Positions 1-5,784 of a stretch of DNA of 7,189 nt are shown one piece after another. Position 1 is the stretch's first letter, and the number at the start of each line of letters is the position of its first letter. The stretch spans positions 1-7,189 of the forward strand of contig JABWAN010000269.1 in the NCBI GenBank assembly GCA_013361015.1, given 5' to 3'. The translations under genes and the position numbers were made by a program. Source of the stretch: Candidatus Zhuqueibacterota bacterium. Lineage in GTDB: Bacteria > Zhuqueibacterota > Zhuqueibacteria > Zhuqueibacterales > Zhuqueibacteraceae. The notes under the pieces are model-generated. The model was not told the origin of the DNA. It ran no database searches and saw nothing but the letters and a program-made list of their open reading frames with translations.

Positions 1-558
1 GTCTTCCGGCGGCACGCCTTCGGAAAGATGGCTGATGACTTCCGACTCGGCGAACACGGCGCATACGCCGGAAATCGGCACTTTCTCTTTGGAGAGTGAG
101 AGCAGCGGGCCGATGTCTTCAGTTTTATATCCCATGTAGCGCGCGGTCTTCTCCAAAAAAGCGCCCGTGCCCGAAGCGCATTTGTCATTGAGCCGGAACG
201 TCATCACTTTCGCAGCCGCATCGATGCGGCTCGTCTTCATCGTTTGGCCGCCGATATCGAGCACGGTGCGTGTGTTTGGAAAGAGCAGGCTCGCGCCGCG
301 CGCCGTGGCCGTGAGATCGGTCACCTGCAAATCGCGAAACGCAACTTGATGGCGGCCATAGCCGGTGGTGATGACGTAAGAAATCTCTTCTTCGTGCAGA
401 GGCGCTTTGGCGAGCACCGCGGCACGCACTTTCTGCGCAACCTCCTGCAAGCGCGAGCCTGTCGGCTCGACATGCCGCGCGATGATTTGACGCGCGTCGT
501 TCATGATCACGGCTTTGGTGTAGGTGGAGCCGACGTCGAGTCCCATGGTATAAGTCAT
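1..558 (-). CDS. bzdQ: BadF/BcrA-family ATPase, benzoyl-CoA reductase activating subunit (BzdQ-like), C-terminus cut off
   Basis: The first 186 residues of an ASKHA-fold ATPase of the BcrA/BadF/HgdC family. Such subunits hydrolyse ATP and pass low-potential electrons from ferredoxin to the partner reductase subunits. Visible motifs are the phosphate-1 loop LDVGSTYTK near the N-terminus, DIGGQT at 101-106, and two cysteines, C127 in NDKCASGTG and C166 in SGVCAVFAESE. In the family these supply the [4Fe-4S] cluster shared across the ATPase dimer. The adenosine-binding C-terminal part lies beyond the left edge, so about 90-110 residues are probably missing. ATG at 558 is chosen as start; an in-frame ATG at 546 (MGLDVGS) is possible and the Shine-Dalgarno is weak (GAGAA). 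It is a clear paralogue of the ATPase at 2767-3576, with both cysteines at the same residue numbers, but carries GGQT where that one has GGQD. The symbol rests on gene order (N-O-P-Q) and is tentative; the family call is firm. Confidence 0.8.
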   Translation of the reverse strand, partial: MTYTMGLDVGSTYTKAVIMNDARQIIARHVEPTGSRLQEVAQKVRAAVLAKAPLHEEEISYVITTGYGRHQVAFRDLQVTDLTATARGASLLFPNTRTVLDIGGQTMKTSRIDAAAKVMTFRLNDKCASGTGAFLEKTARYMGYKTEDIGPLLSLSKEKVPISGVCAVFAESEVISHLSEGVPPED

Positions 559-734
559 GCTGAATTCTCGCTTTTTATTCTTCTTGTTGGTGCTGCATTG
601 GCTTTCTTTTGAATGAAAGATTGCAGGTGTGCGCTTATGCTTTTGGCTCCAAGCCACCTCGCTCGCAGAGGCCGCCTAGGTAAACAAGCAGAGAAGAACC
701 CTCGGTGAAGCAGCGCCAGAACAAAAAAGTCAAA
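559..734. other. Gene-free spacer upstream of the second ATPase gene
   Basis: No ORF with coding character, RNA gene or strong sigma-70-like promoter is seen here. It lies between the start of the BzdQ-like gene and the MITE-like element at 735-855, and must hold the leader of the BzdQ-like gene, including an A-rich stretch just before its weak ribosome binding site. Together with the two following elements it makes a 464-bp break between the radical SAM gene and the second ATPase gene, long enough for an independent promoter. Confidence 0.5.
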
Positions 735-855
735 CTAGTTCTACTTAGGCAGATTCCATTCCACGCCCACGAAACACGCGAAACACACCAAAAGGCTTTT
801 CGCGTTTTTCGTGTGTTTCGTGGGCAGAAATTCTAATGTGCCTAAGTAGAACTAG
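735..855. repeat. MITE-like nested inverted repeat, about 121 bp
   Basis: The ends are a perfect 17-bp inverted repeat: CTAGTTCTACTTAGGCA at 735-751 and its reverse complement at 839-855. Inside is a second perfect 13-bp inverted repeat (765-777 and 813-825, GCCCACGAAACAC type), and inside that CGCGAAA/TTTCGCG (777-783 and 798-804). The whole can fold into one long hairpin or cruciform. There is no transposase and no obvious target-site duplication. The inner CACGAAACAC(G) words resemble short dispersed repeats common in several environmental bacterial lineages (from memory, not searched). It most likely is a non-autonomous mobile or REP-like element; a role as a transcription-affecting hairpin is also possible. 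Confidence 0.65.
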
Positions 856-1022
856 GCCATATGATGAAACTCGGAGCCATTCAGAAATGGCCGTGCTTGG
901 TTCTCCAGCGATATCCGCGGCATTGCGATTACAAAGAATGGCAACGCGGCGCGATGAAACTCGTTGCAATCCAATTACTCGCAAACATCCCACACCTCAA
1001 AGGGGAACTTTTAAAATGTATT
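856..1022. other. Spacer with a short direct repeat, probably part of a dispersed repeat
   Basis: This stretch lies immediately downstream of the radical SAM stop codon (in its direction of transcription). It contains GATGAAACTCG twice, at 863-873 and 953-963, 90 bp apart, with loosely similar sequence following each copy. Short ORFs cross it on both strands, but they run through the adjacent inverted repeat and have no recognisable domain, so I do not call a gene. It may form one larger mosaic element with 735-855. No stem followed by a T-run, as expected of an intrinsic terminator for the radical SAM gene, is visible. Confidence 0.4.
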
Positions 1023-2249
1023 TCATGCGCTGGCACGCGGCACGGACCTGACCCAACAACCGAAGTGTTTCAATTCTTCCATCCGGCACGACCAAACCAA
1101 CTCGCCGTTCCATAGCGTCATGTCGGGGCAGCCATCACACATGTTTTGCAGGCCATTCTCGAGAAAATCGACCGGCTGAATGATCATGATGGATTGATAG
1201 TGCAGCCCTTTGAATAAGCGCAGAGGATTGGTGAGCACCGCGCCGAGATAATTGCCGGCAGCGCCTCGCACCCCGCGATCGATTAGCGAGAGCAGCAACA
1301 TCGAGCGGCCCAGGTTGGTATGCGCCGGTTTGGTATAGGCCAGATAGCGACCTTGCTTCAGATGATACATCGTCTGAATCGTTTCCATGAATTTGGGGCC
1401 GACGTAGCCGTAAATTTTTCCCTTTGAACCGAGGCGGCCACTGAGCAGCCATTTGAACGAGTCGGGTTTTTCCGTTCCGTTCAAATATGCGCACGGCGTG
1501 AACGCGGGGAATTGCTTGCGGATCTCGGCGATCACGTCGGTGGACTTCAGATCGATCTTGCGCTCGTTGGTTTCCGAATATGCCAGCACACCCAAATTGA
1601 TTTTCTTGCCGCCCGCATACCAGTCAAACGGAAGCTGCGGCACTGCGGCGCGAAAGAGAATGAACACCATCACGTGCACAATGTCGATGTGTTTGGCGGC
1701 CCAAGCGAGAAGCTCCGGCGTGTAGGGCAAAGTGTCTTCGTATACCGTCGAGTTGAACGCGCACGATAGACCGCCGACTTCCGCGAGCATTTCGGCATAC
1801 GAGAGCCGCAGTTCATTCAGCTCAATTTCGTTCTTATTCTTCCATTTCGGCCGGCCTTGCTTGCTATCGATGTGAAAAGTGAAGCCCGCGGCGCCGGCGC
1901 GCTTAAGCTCGCGCAGCAGCTCCGGCGTGAGCATGCCGCCGTTGGTGTTAATCACCGGTTTGAAATCCATCTCCGCGATCATGCGCACGATCTCGACGAT
2001 ATTCGGGTGCATGAGCGGATCACCGCCGGCAATGGAGATGCCGTCGGAATTGCGCAGCGCGCGAAATGTTTCCACCTCCCGCCGGATGAGTTCCAGCGAC
2101 TTGTGGCTCTTGGGAACGTTCTCGCGATAGCAGCCATCGCACGAGAGATTGCATGCCGAAGTCGGCTCGAGCCAGGAGATGGCATTGTCGGGAAGCGACC
2201 AGGGCAAACGATACAGGTGGCGGTGATTAATGCTTGAAGCTGTCATCAT
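1023..2249 (-). CDS. Radical SAM protein with C-terminal cysteine cluster, substrate unknown
   Basis: A 408-residue radical SAM enzyme. The N-terminal half has the canonical CxxxCxxC as C33, C37 and C40 (TSACNLSCDGCYRE), which binds the [4Fe-4S] cluster that cleaves S-adenosylmethionine, and the GGDP motif at 75-78 that contacts SAM. The C-terminus carries CxxC-x13-C (C371, C374, C388) plus C398, suggesting an auxiliary Fe-S site of the SPASM/twitch kind. The start ATG at 2249 is preceded by a strong AAAGGAG nine to ten bases upstream; a longer frame to 2312 lacks this. No signal peptide or membrane segment is evident. The gene sits between the two ATPase genes of the reductase and is isolated by spacers of 464 and 517 bp that hold palindromic elements, so it may be its own transcription unit. 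Its reaction is not recognisable: it could modify a peptide, a cofactor or a small molecule, or have no link to the reductase. Confidence 0.85.
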   Translation of the reverse strand: MMTASSINHRHLYRLPWSLPDNAISWLEPTSACNLSCDGCYRENVPKSHKSLELIRREVETFRALRNSDGISIAGGDPLMHPNIVEIVRMIAEMDFKPVINTNGGMLTPELLRELKRAGAAGFTFHIDSKQGRPKWKNKNEIELNELRLSYAEMLAEVGGLSCAFNSTVYEDTLPYTPELLAWAAKHIDIVHVMVFILFRAAVPQLPFDWYAGGKKINLGVLAYSETNERKIDLKSTDVIAEIRKQFPAFTPCAYLNGTEKPDSFKWLLSGRLGSKGKIYGYVGPKFMETIQTMYHLKQGRYLAYTKPAHTNLGRSMLLLSLIDRGVRGAAGNYLGAVLTNPLRLFKGLHYQSIMIIQPVDFLENGLQNMCDGCPDMTLWNGELVWSCRMEELKHFGCWVRSVPRASA

Positions 2250-2404
2250 AATCGTACTCTCCTTTCCTAGTCCGGCCAAGCCGGAACCAAGAATGCAAAA
2301 GGCTTCGCACACAGAAATGGTCTCTGCAGTTTCATTTCAGAAGGCTTGCAATTTAGTGCCTGAATTTTGCACTGCTGCTGTAAACATCAGGCCAAAAGGT
2401 GAAG
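2250..2404. other. Leader region of the radical SAM gene
   Basis: Non-coding stretch directly upstream of the radical SAM start. It holds the Shine-Dalgarno AAAGGAG (minus strand, 2259-2265) and, a few bases further upstream, a compact GC-rich hairpin TCCGGC-CAA-GCCGGA (2271-2285). The remainder shows no gene and no promoter I can call with confidence. Confidence 0.45.
2271..2285 (-). promoter_or_regulatory. Short GC-rich hairpin just upstream of the radical SAM ribosome binding site
   Basis: A perfect 6-bp stem (TCCGGC / GCCGGA) with a three-base loop lies 5 bases upstream of the AAAGGAG site. In the mRNA it would fold next to the ribosome binding site. It may only be a chance stem; no U-run follows, so it is not an intrinsic terminator. 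Confidence 0.3.
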
Positions 2405-2610
2405 GCGATCTAATGAGATTTGACGATCAAAATCGGTGATGAGCAAATTCGAACTCATCCCCCGGCCCCCTTCTCTTGGGAAGAGAAGGGGGAGATCTGA
2501 CTATTCATGAATGTCTTTTCTCCCCTTCTCTTTTTAAGAAAAGGGGGCGGGGGGATGAGTTCGGGAGCGTCAAGATTGCCGAACTTGGTCGTCAAAACTC
2601 AAACAATCGC
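2405..2610. repeat. Long imperfect palindrome with internal hairpins (MITE-like)
   Basis: Nested inverted repeats share one centre. The core arms are 2450-2477 and 2536-2563 (28 bp each, 26 matching), beginning CGAACTCATCCCCC and ending in its complement. Outside them, 2415-2436 pairs with 2579-2600 (18 of 22), and GCGAT at 2405-2409 with ATCGC at 2606-2610. Each core arm also starts its own hairpin: a perfect 12-bp stem around GGG at 2466-2492, and a 10-of-11 stem at 2522-2546. The sequence is strongly polarised into CCCCCTTCTCTT and AAGAGAAGGGGG tracts. There is no ORF. The decay of similarity towards the outside suggests an old mobile or extragenic palindromic element; no target duplication is clear. 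Confidence 0.65.
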
Positions 2611-2766
2611 TCTCATCTATTGGGTGATTAGTCGTGTTGAGACGACTTGCAGCTTTTAGCCCGTGGTTTCAACCGCAGGCGGAAATCGGCGCTGGCACAA
2701 GCGCAAAATACAGGTAGTGCCGGAGAATCATTAGGCCTTGGGCGCGACGATTGAACTGACGAGGCA
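2611..2766. other. Spacer downstream of the first ATPase gene, with small stem-loops
   Basis: No gene is supported. It contains AGTCGT-GTTGAG-ACGACT (2630-2647), a perfect 6-bp stem, and a weaker GTGGTT/AACCGC stem around 2663-2676. On the minus strand it reads as a leftover of a repeat-like sequence (GGTTGAAACC..GGGCTAAAAGC), possibly another dispersed repeat fragment. It is the 3' flank of the BzdP-like gene, but no stem with a following T-run marks a terminator. Confidence 0.35.
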
Positions 2767-3576
2767 TTATGGCGCTGCGGCATGCGGCTTCCGGCTCGCT
2801 GCGATATGATCCATGGCAAACAGCGCGGCGCCGAGCGCGCCCATGAAATGCGAATCTTCGCTCACGTTTATTTTCTTGCCTAGCCCATCTTCCAGCGCGC
2901 GAATCATGCCGATGTTTTTGGCCACGCCGCCGGTGAAGGTGATCTCGTCGTCAACGCCCACACGGCGCAACAATCCGATTGAGCGCGCGGCGATGGATTG
3001 ATGCACGCCCCACAAAATGTCTTCCACCTTTTTGCCTTTGCCCAACCACGAGAGCACTTCCGATTCCGCGAACACGGTGCACGTCGTGCTGATGCGCACC
3101 GGTTTCTCGGCTGTGAGCGCCGTCGCGCCTAGCTCGCTCAATGGAATTGCCAATGCCACTGCGGCTGCGCCGAGAAACCGGCCGGTGCCTGCGGCGCATT
3201 TGTCGTTCATGCAGAAATCCACAATCTCCCCTTTGGGGCTTACGCGAATAGCTTTGCTGTCTTGCCCGCCCATGTCGATCACCGTGCGCGTGCTCGGAAA
3301 CATGTGCACGGCGCCGCGGCCGTGGCAACTAATCTCCGTCACCTGCTTGTTGCCGAACGTGACTTTGTAGCGGCCATAGCCCGTGCCGATCACGTATTCC
3401 ACTTCTTCATCGCCGAGCTGAGATTCTTCGAGCGCCAGGCGAAAGGCTTTTTCCGCCGCGGCCGTTACGTTCGCGCCCGTGTCGATCAATGCGCGCCCGA
3501 CGATTTGCCTTTTTTCATTAATGATCACGGCTTTCGTTTGCGTGGAGCCGACGTCGACTCCGGCGGAGTAGGACAT
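2767..3576 (-). CDS. bzdP: BadF/BcrA-family ATPase, benzoyl-CoA reductase activating subunit (BzdP-like)
   Basis: A complete 269-residue ASKHA ATPase of the BcrA/BadF/HgdC family. Motifs in order: phosphate-1 loop DVGSTQTK (8-15), DMGGQD (101-106) for phosphate 2, C127 in NDKCAAGTG and C166 in STTCTVFAESE as predicted ligands of the dimer-bridging [4Fe-4S] cluster, and the adenosine motif FTGGVAKN (about 214-221), followed by FMGALGAALFA near the C-terminus. It should couple ATP hydrolysis to electron delivery into the BzdN/BzdO-like subunits, in the cytoplasm. The length fits the compact activators (bzd-type subunits, HgdC), not the longer BcrA of Thauera. Start ATG 3576 has GAGGAGA upstream; the open frame to 3660 only reads through an intergenic repeat. 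It lies downstream of the BzdO-like gene with a 67-bp spacer. The family is certain; choosing P rather than Q rests on gene order. Confidence 0.88.
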   Translation of the reverse strand: MSYSAGVDVGSTQTKAVIINEKRQIVGRALIDTGANVTAAAEKAFRLALEESQLGDEEVEYVIGTGYGRYKVTFGNKQVTEISCHGRGAVHMFPSTRTVIDMGGQDSKAIRVSPKGEIVDFCMNDKCAAGTGRFLGAAAVALAIPLSELGATALTAEKPVRISTTCTVFAESEVLSWLGKGKKVEDILWGVHQSIAARSIGLLRRVGVDDEITFTGGVAKNIGMIRALEDGLGKKINVSEDSHFMGALGAALFAMDHIAASRKPHAAAP

Positions 3577-3592
3577 GAGAAATCTCCTCACG

Positions 3593-3679
3593 GGATTGTT
3601 GGAGTGATGGAGTGTTGGAGTAATGATGTTGTGGATTTTTGGATTAATGGGACCCATCAATCCAAAAATCCACCACTCC
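3593..3679. repeat. 8-bp-periodic intergenic repeat with 21-bp hairpin, copy A
   Basis: The left part is tandem degenerate octamers (TTGGAGTG ATGGAGTG TTGGAGTA). The right part is a hairpin with arms at 3631-3651 and 3653-3673, 21 bp each with a single mismatch and a one-base centre, built on GTGGATTTTTGGATT. The right arm lies inside the 3' end of the BzdO-like gene and its stop codon falls in the left arm. The same words recur at 4975-5032 and 5691-5776, showing one repeat family in this cluster. A long stem here might protect the 3' end of the upstream mRNA or limit read-through, but that is inference. Confidence 0.7.
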
Positions 3680-4960
3680 GGCTGTTTGCTTCCTCGTCAC
3701 TAACCCTTCAAAAAACGCATCCACACGATTCTTCATCTGCGCCTCCGAGACTACGCGCTTATCCATCATGTCGGACTCGATGAACAGTGTGGGCACTTCC
3801 GCATGCGCCATGAGATAACGGCGGCCGTCGGCGAGGCCGGTGGAAACCGTGCGGCAACTTTTGATAGGATGATAAACCACGCCGTCAATGTGATAGGGCG
3901 CAAGCATCGACAGCACCGCTTCTTGTTGATGAAACATGCTGTCCATCGCATCGCGCACGCTCAAGAGCAGGCCCTCCGCAAGGCTGTCAATGGGATTGCG
4001 CAAATCATACTCGAAGCCGAGGTTCGTGCCGCCCGCCGCAAACCACAAGTAGGTCGATTGCACGAACACGCCGCCCCAATCCGAGAAAAACTCATTGAAG
4101 CGGCGAAAGATGGGATAACACGGCACACCCACAAACACGAGCCGGAATTTTTCTTCCGTCACCGTGCCGATGTTGTTCATGGATTTGTATTCCATCTCCG
4201 CAACGAGGTCTTTGAAGAAGGCGCTGCCGGCTTTCGTGCCGCGAAAACCGTTGGCCACGCCGAGGTAAATCGTGCCGTCCGTCAATGCGCTAAACACTGC
4301 GGGCCGCGCTTGATTCAATTCGAGCACGCGGCGCCAGCCGCGACTCATGTCATTCGCGTAGCCCAACACTTCGCGAAACTTGTCGATGTCGAACTTCTTG
4401 CCGGTGATTTTTTCGCAAAGCTGAATCAACTCGTCGATTTGTGCGGCAACATAGCGGCGATCGTTTTCAAATTCATGTTCGCCTTTGTGGGTTTGCGTTC
4501 CGGCTGCGCGTGTGCCGGGAACGTCGAGCGTGAAGATGGGAATGTCGTACATGCGCTCCCAAATTTCCGCCCACTTGATGTAGGTGTTGCATGCGTTCGT
4601 GAGCACGGCAAAACGCGGCTTGGGAATTTTGCCCATCGGGTGCTGCCCGCCGCGCAGTTGCACCGCAACATCGGCTTTCACGTATCCGCAAATATCCGGA
4701 GAGTAGCCGTAGTCTTCCGCCTCCGTTAAAAACTCCGGCGCAACTTTGCGCACCGCGGTTTGCAGTGAATTGATTTCGGGAAACACGACGGGCAGGTCGA
4801 AGGTCTTTAAAATTTCGTTGAGGCTGCCCATCACGAAGACATAGGCTGCGCCCTCCTCGCGTGCACTGCACTCGCCCAACTCTGCGAACCACTCGCGAAA
4901 GAGCCGCGCGCCGTCGCGATTGCCGCGGCCGACGATGCCGTTGTTGTTGCCATTTGCCAT
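3644..4960 (-). CDS. bzdO: Benzoyl-CoA reductase BcrB/BzdO-like subunit (2-hydroxyacyl-CoA dehydratase D superfamily)
   Basis: A 438-residue protein of the BcrB/BzdO branch of the HGD-D superfamily, one of the two subunits that bind the CoA thioester and its active-site Fe-S cluster in ATP-dependent benzoyl-CoA reductases. Family-like segments are VFPEINSLQ (about 59-67), GYSPDICGYVK (85-95), KPRFAVLTNACNTYIKW (114-130), EEKFRLVFVG mid-protein, and HPIKSCRTVSTG followed by LFIESDMMD near the C-terminus. C91, C124 and C369 are the likely cluster ligands. The length agrees with BcrB/BzdO (roughly 435-450). Start ATG 4960 (MANGNNNG) follows a GGGAGAG site; upstream codons to 5002 come from an intergenic repeat. 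The last ten or so residues (VVDFWIDGSH) are encoded by repeat copy A, so the natural C-terminus may once have been shorter. Being a bzd- rather than bcr-type subunit, and the exact substrate, are inferred. Confidence 0.82.
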   Translation of the reverse strand: MANGNNNGIVGRGNRDGARLFREWFAELGECSAREEGAAYVFVMGSLNEILKTFDLPVVFPEINSLQTAVRKVAPEFLTEAEDYGYSPDICGYVKADVAVQLRGGQHPMGKIPKPRFAVLTNACNTYIKWAEIWERMYDIPIFTLDVPGTRAAGTQTHKGEHEFENDRRYVAAQIDELIQLCEKITGKKFDIDKFREVLGYANDMSRGWRRVLELNQARPAVFSALTDGTIYLGVANGFRGTKAGSAFFKDLVAEMEYKSMNNIGTVTEEKFRLVFVGVPCYPIFRRFNEFFSDWGGVFVQSTYLWFAAGGTNLGFEYDLRNPIDSLAEGLLLSVRDAMDSMFHQQEAVLSMLAPYHIDGVVYHPIKSCRTVSTGLADGRRYLMAHAEVPTLFIESDMMDKRVVSEAQMKNRVDAFFEGLVTRKQTAGVVDFWIDGSH

Positions 4961-4974
4961 TTTTTGCTCTCCCT

Positions 4975-5032
4975 GGATTATTGGAGTAATGGAGTCCAAC
5001 ACTCCAAAACTCCTTTACTCCATTACTCCAAC
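4975..5032. repeat. 8-bp-periodic intergenic repeat with inverted ends, copy B
   Basis: A perfect 15-bp inverted repeat (TTGGAGTAATGGAGT at 4981-4995; complement at 5017-5031) encloses ACTCC-rich octamers. It fills almost the entire 62-bp spacer between the membrane protein gene and the BzdO-like gene, ending close to the BzdO ribosome binding site. The stop codon of the membrane protein (5023-5025) is the TAA inside the repeat word GGAGTAATGG. It is clearly the same family as copies A and C. Confidence 0.7.
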
Positions 5033-5670
5033 AGTTTTTTCGCCCACGTTACCGAGCGCAGCATTTGAATGCTGATGATCAAATACCACAAACCGGTAAA
5101 CGGTCCGAAATCGATGAGATTGGCGTTCGCCGGCGGTATGGGAAAAGTATACAGATTGAAGCTGAGCAGCAAAAGGGCGAGCAGCATGCCAATGCCGCCG
5201 AGTATTTTGCCGAAGCGCGGATGCTTCAGCATGTTCAAACCAAGCAGGAAGGTTCCGGTTGCAATAAAAATGTCCCACGAGACATCCAATCCCAATTGCA
5301 CTTTGTCAACCACTTTGCCAATCAACTCGAGAGTCGATTTCGTGGCGGGATCGGCGGCCTTGGCCACGTATTCATCCATCGAGATAGAAAGCGCCAGTTG
5401 CACGATGAGCATCATGTTCACGATGCTGCCGGCAATGATATTCGCGCCCGCGGCGATTTGCGCGGTCACGGTTTTTTGATGAAGCTTGAGCACATGATAA
5501 AGGCCGACGCTGGCCAAGCTGAGGAGCGGGCCGAAAGCCGCAGCGCATGCAACGGTCAACAGCCTCGGCATCTCCACCGCGATCATCAGCGGATAAATGA
5601 CGCAAGCGATGACGCCGGCAACCGCGCCGAGTTTGATCCAAGCGAGAGTCAAAGCATTTTCTTTGGTCAT
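5023..5670 (-). CDS. Six-helix integral membrane protein of unknown function
   Basis: A 215-residue hydrophobic protein with about six predicted membrane segments, near residues 9-32, 37-61, 70-96, 127-148, 153-172 and 184-204. The third and fourth are separated by a charged loop of about 30 residues (DEYVAKAADPATK..). There is no cleavable signal peptide, nucleotide-binding motif, metal-binding cluster or clear transporter signature. The pattern LNLYTFPIPP-type loop followed by GPFTGLWYLI loosely recalls small six-helix DUF4386-like proteins, but I cannot confirm it. Start ATG 5670 has GAGG six bases upstream. It sits between the two substrate-binding subunit genes of the reductase with repeat-filled spacers on both sides, so it is likely co-transcribed; a role in uptake of aromatic acid or in anchoring is possible but has no direct support. 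The final codons (LLE, stop) fall within repeat copy B. Confidence 0.8.
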   Translation of the reverse strand: MTKENALTLAWIKLGAVAGVIACVIYPLMIAVEMPRLLTVACAAAFGPLLSLASVGLYHVLKLHQKTVTAQIAAGANIIAGSIVNMMLIVQLALSISMDEYVAKAADPATKSTLELIGKVVDKVQLGLDVSWDIFIATGTFLLGLNMLKHPRFGKILGGIGMLLALLLLSFNLYTFPIPPANANLIDFGPFTGLWYLIISIQMLRSVTWAKKLLE

Positions 5671-5690
5671 AGCAGCCTCTTATAGTTTTT

Positions 5691-5776
5691 GGATTGATGG
5701 ATCGATGGATTTTTGGAGCAATGACGCCCATCACTCCACCACTCCAAAACTCCATTACTCCAACAATCCATCAATC
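5691..5776. repeat. 8-bp-periodic intergenic repeat with inverted ends, copy C
   Basis: The outer inverted repeat is GATTGATGGA (5692-5701) and its complement (5767-5776); an inner one is TTTTGGAG (5711-5718) and CTCCAAAA (5742-5749). Between them lie octamers of the (T/A)TGGAGT(G/A) type, read on the minus strand. It occupies most of the 114-bp spacer between the BzdN-like gene and the membrane protein gene. It shares the words GGATTTTTGGA, GGATTGTTGGAGT and ATTACTCCA with copies A and B. Confidence 0.7.
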
Positions 5777-5784
5777 TTGTCGCT

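Noticed and set aside
745..993. An 82-codon minus-strand open frame in the spacer
   Set aside because: It runs through the inverted repeat; its HETHEKREKPFGVFRVFRG-like stretch is a translation of the CACGAAACAC repeat, not a protein.
2466..2492. Intrinsic terminator at the strong 12-bp hairpin
   Set aside because: The stem is pyrimidine/purine-polarised and not followed by a T-run on either strand; it is better explained as part of the larger palindrome.
2767..3576. Activator of 2-hydroxyglutaryl-CoA dehydratase (HgdC)
   Set aside because: Same superfamily and length, but the presence of a second distinct ATPase and two BcrB/C-like subunits fits a benzoyl-CoA reductase-type complex better. 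It is not fully excluded.
3577..3660. Extended N-terminus for the first ATPase (start at 3660)
   Set aside because: The extra 28 codons translate repeat copy A, and a good GAGGAGA site precedes the ATG at 3576. The extensions of the BzdO-like gene to 5002, the BzdN-like gene to 7023 and the radical SAM gene to 2312 are rejected for the same kind of reason.
3803..4729. A 308-codon open frame on the plus strand
   Set aside because: It lies wholly antisense to the BzdO-like gene, whose family motifs and ribosome binding site are clear. Its translation is rich in His, Arg and Ala with no domain, typical of an antisense shadow.
3593..5776. CRISPR array
   Set aside because: The repeat units are short, degenerate and lie between genes, with no regular repeat-spacer pattern and no cas genes.
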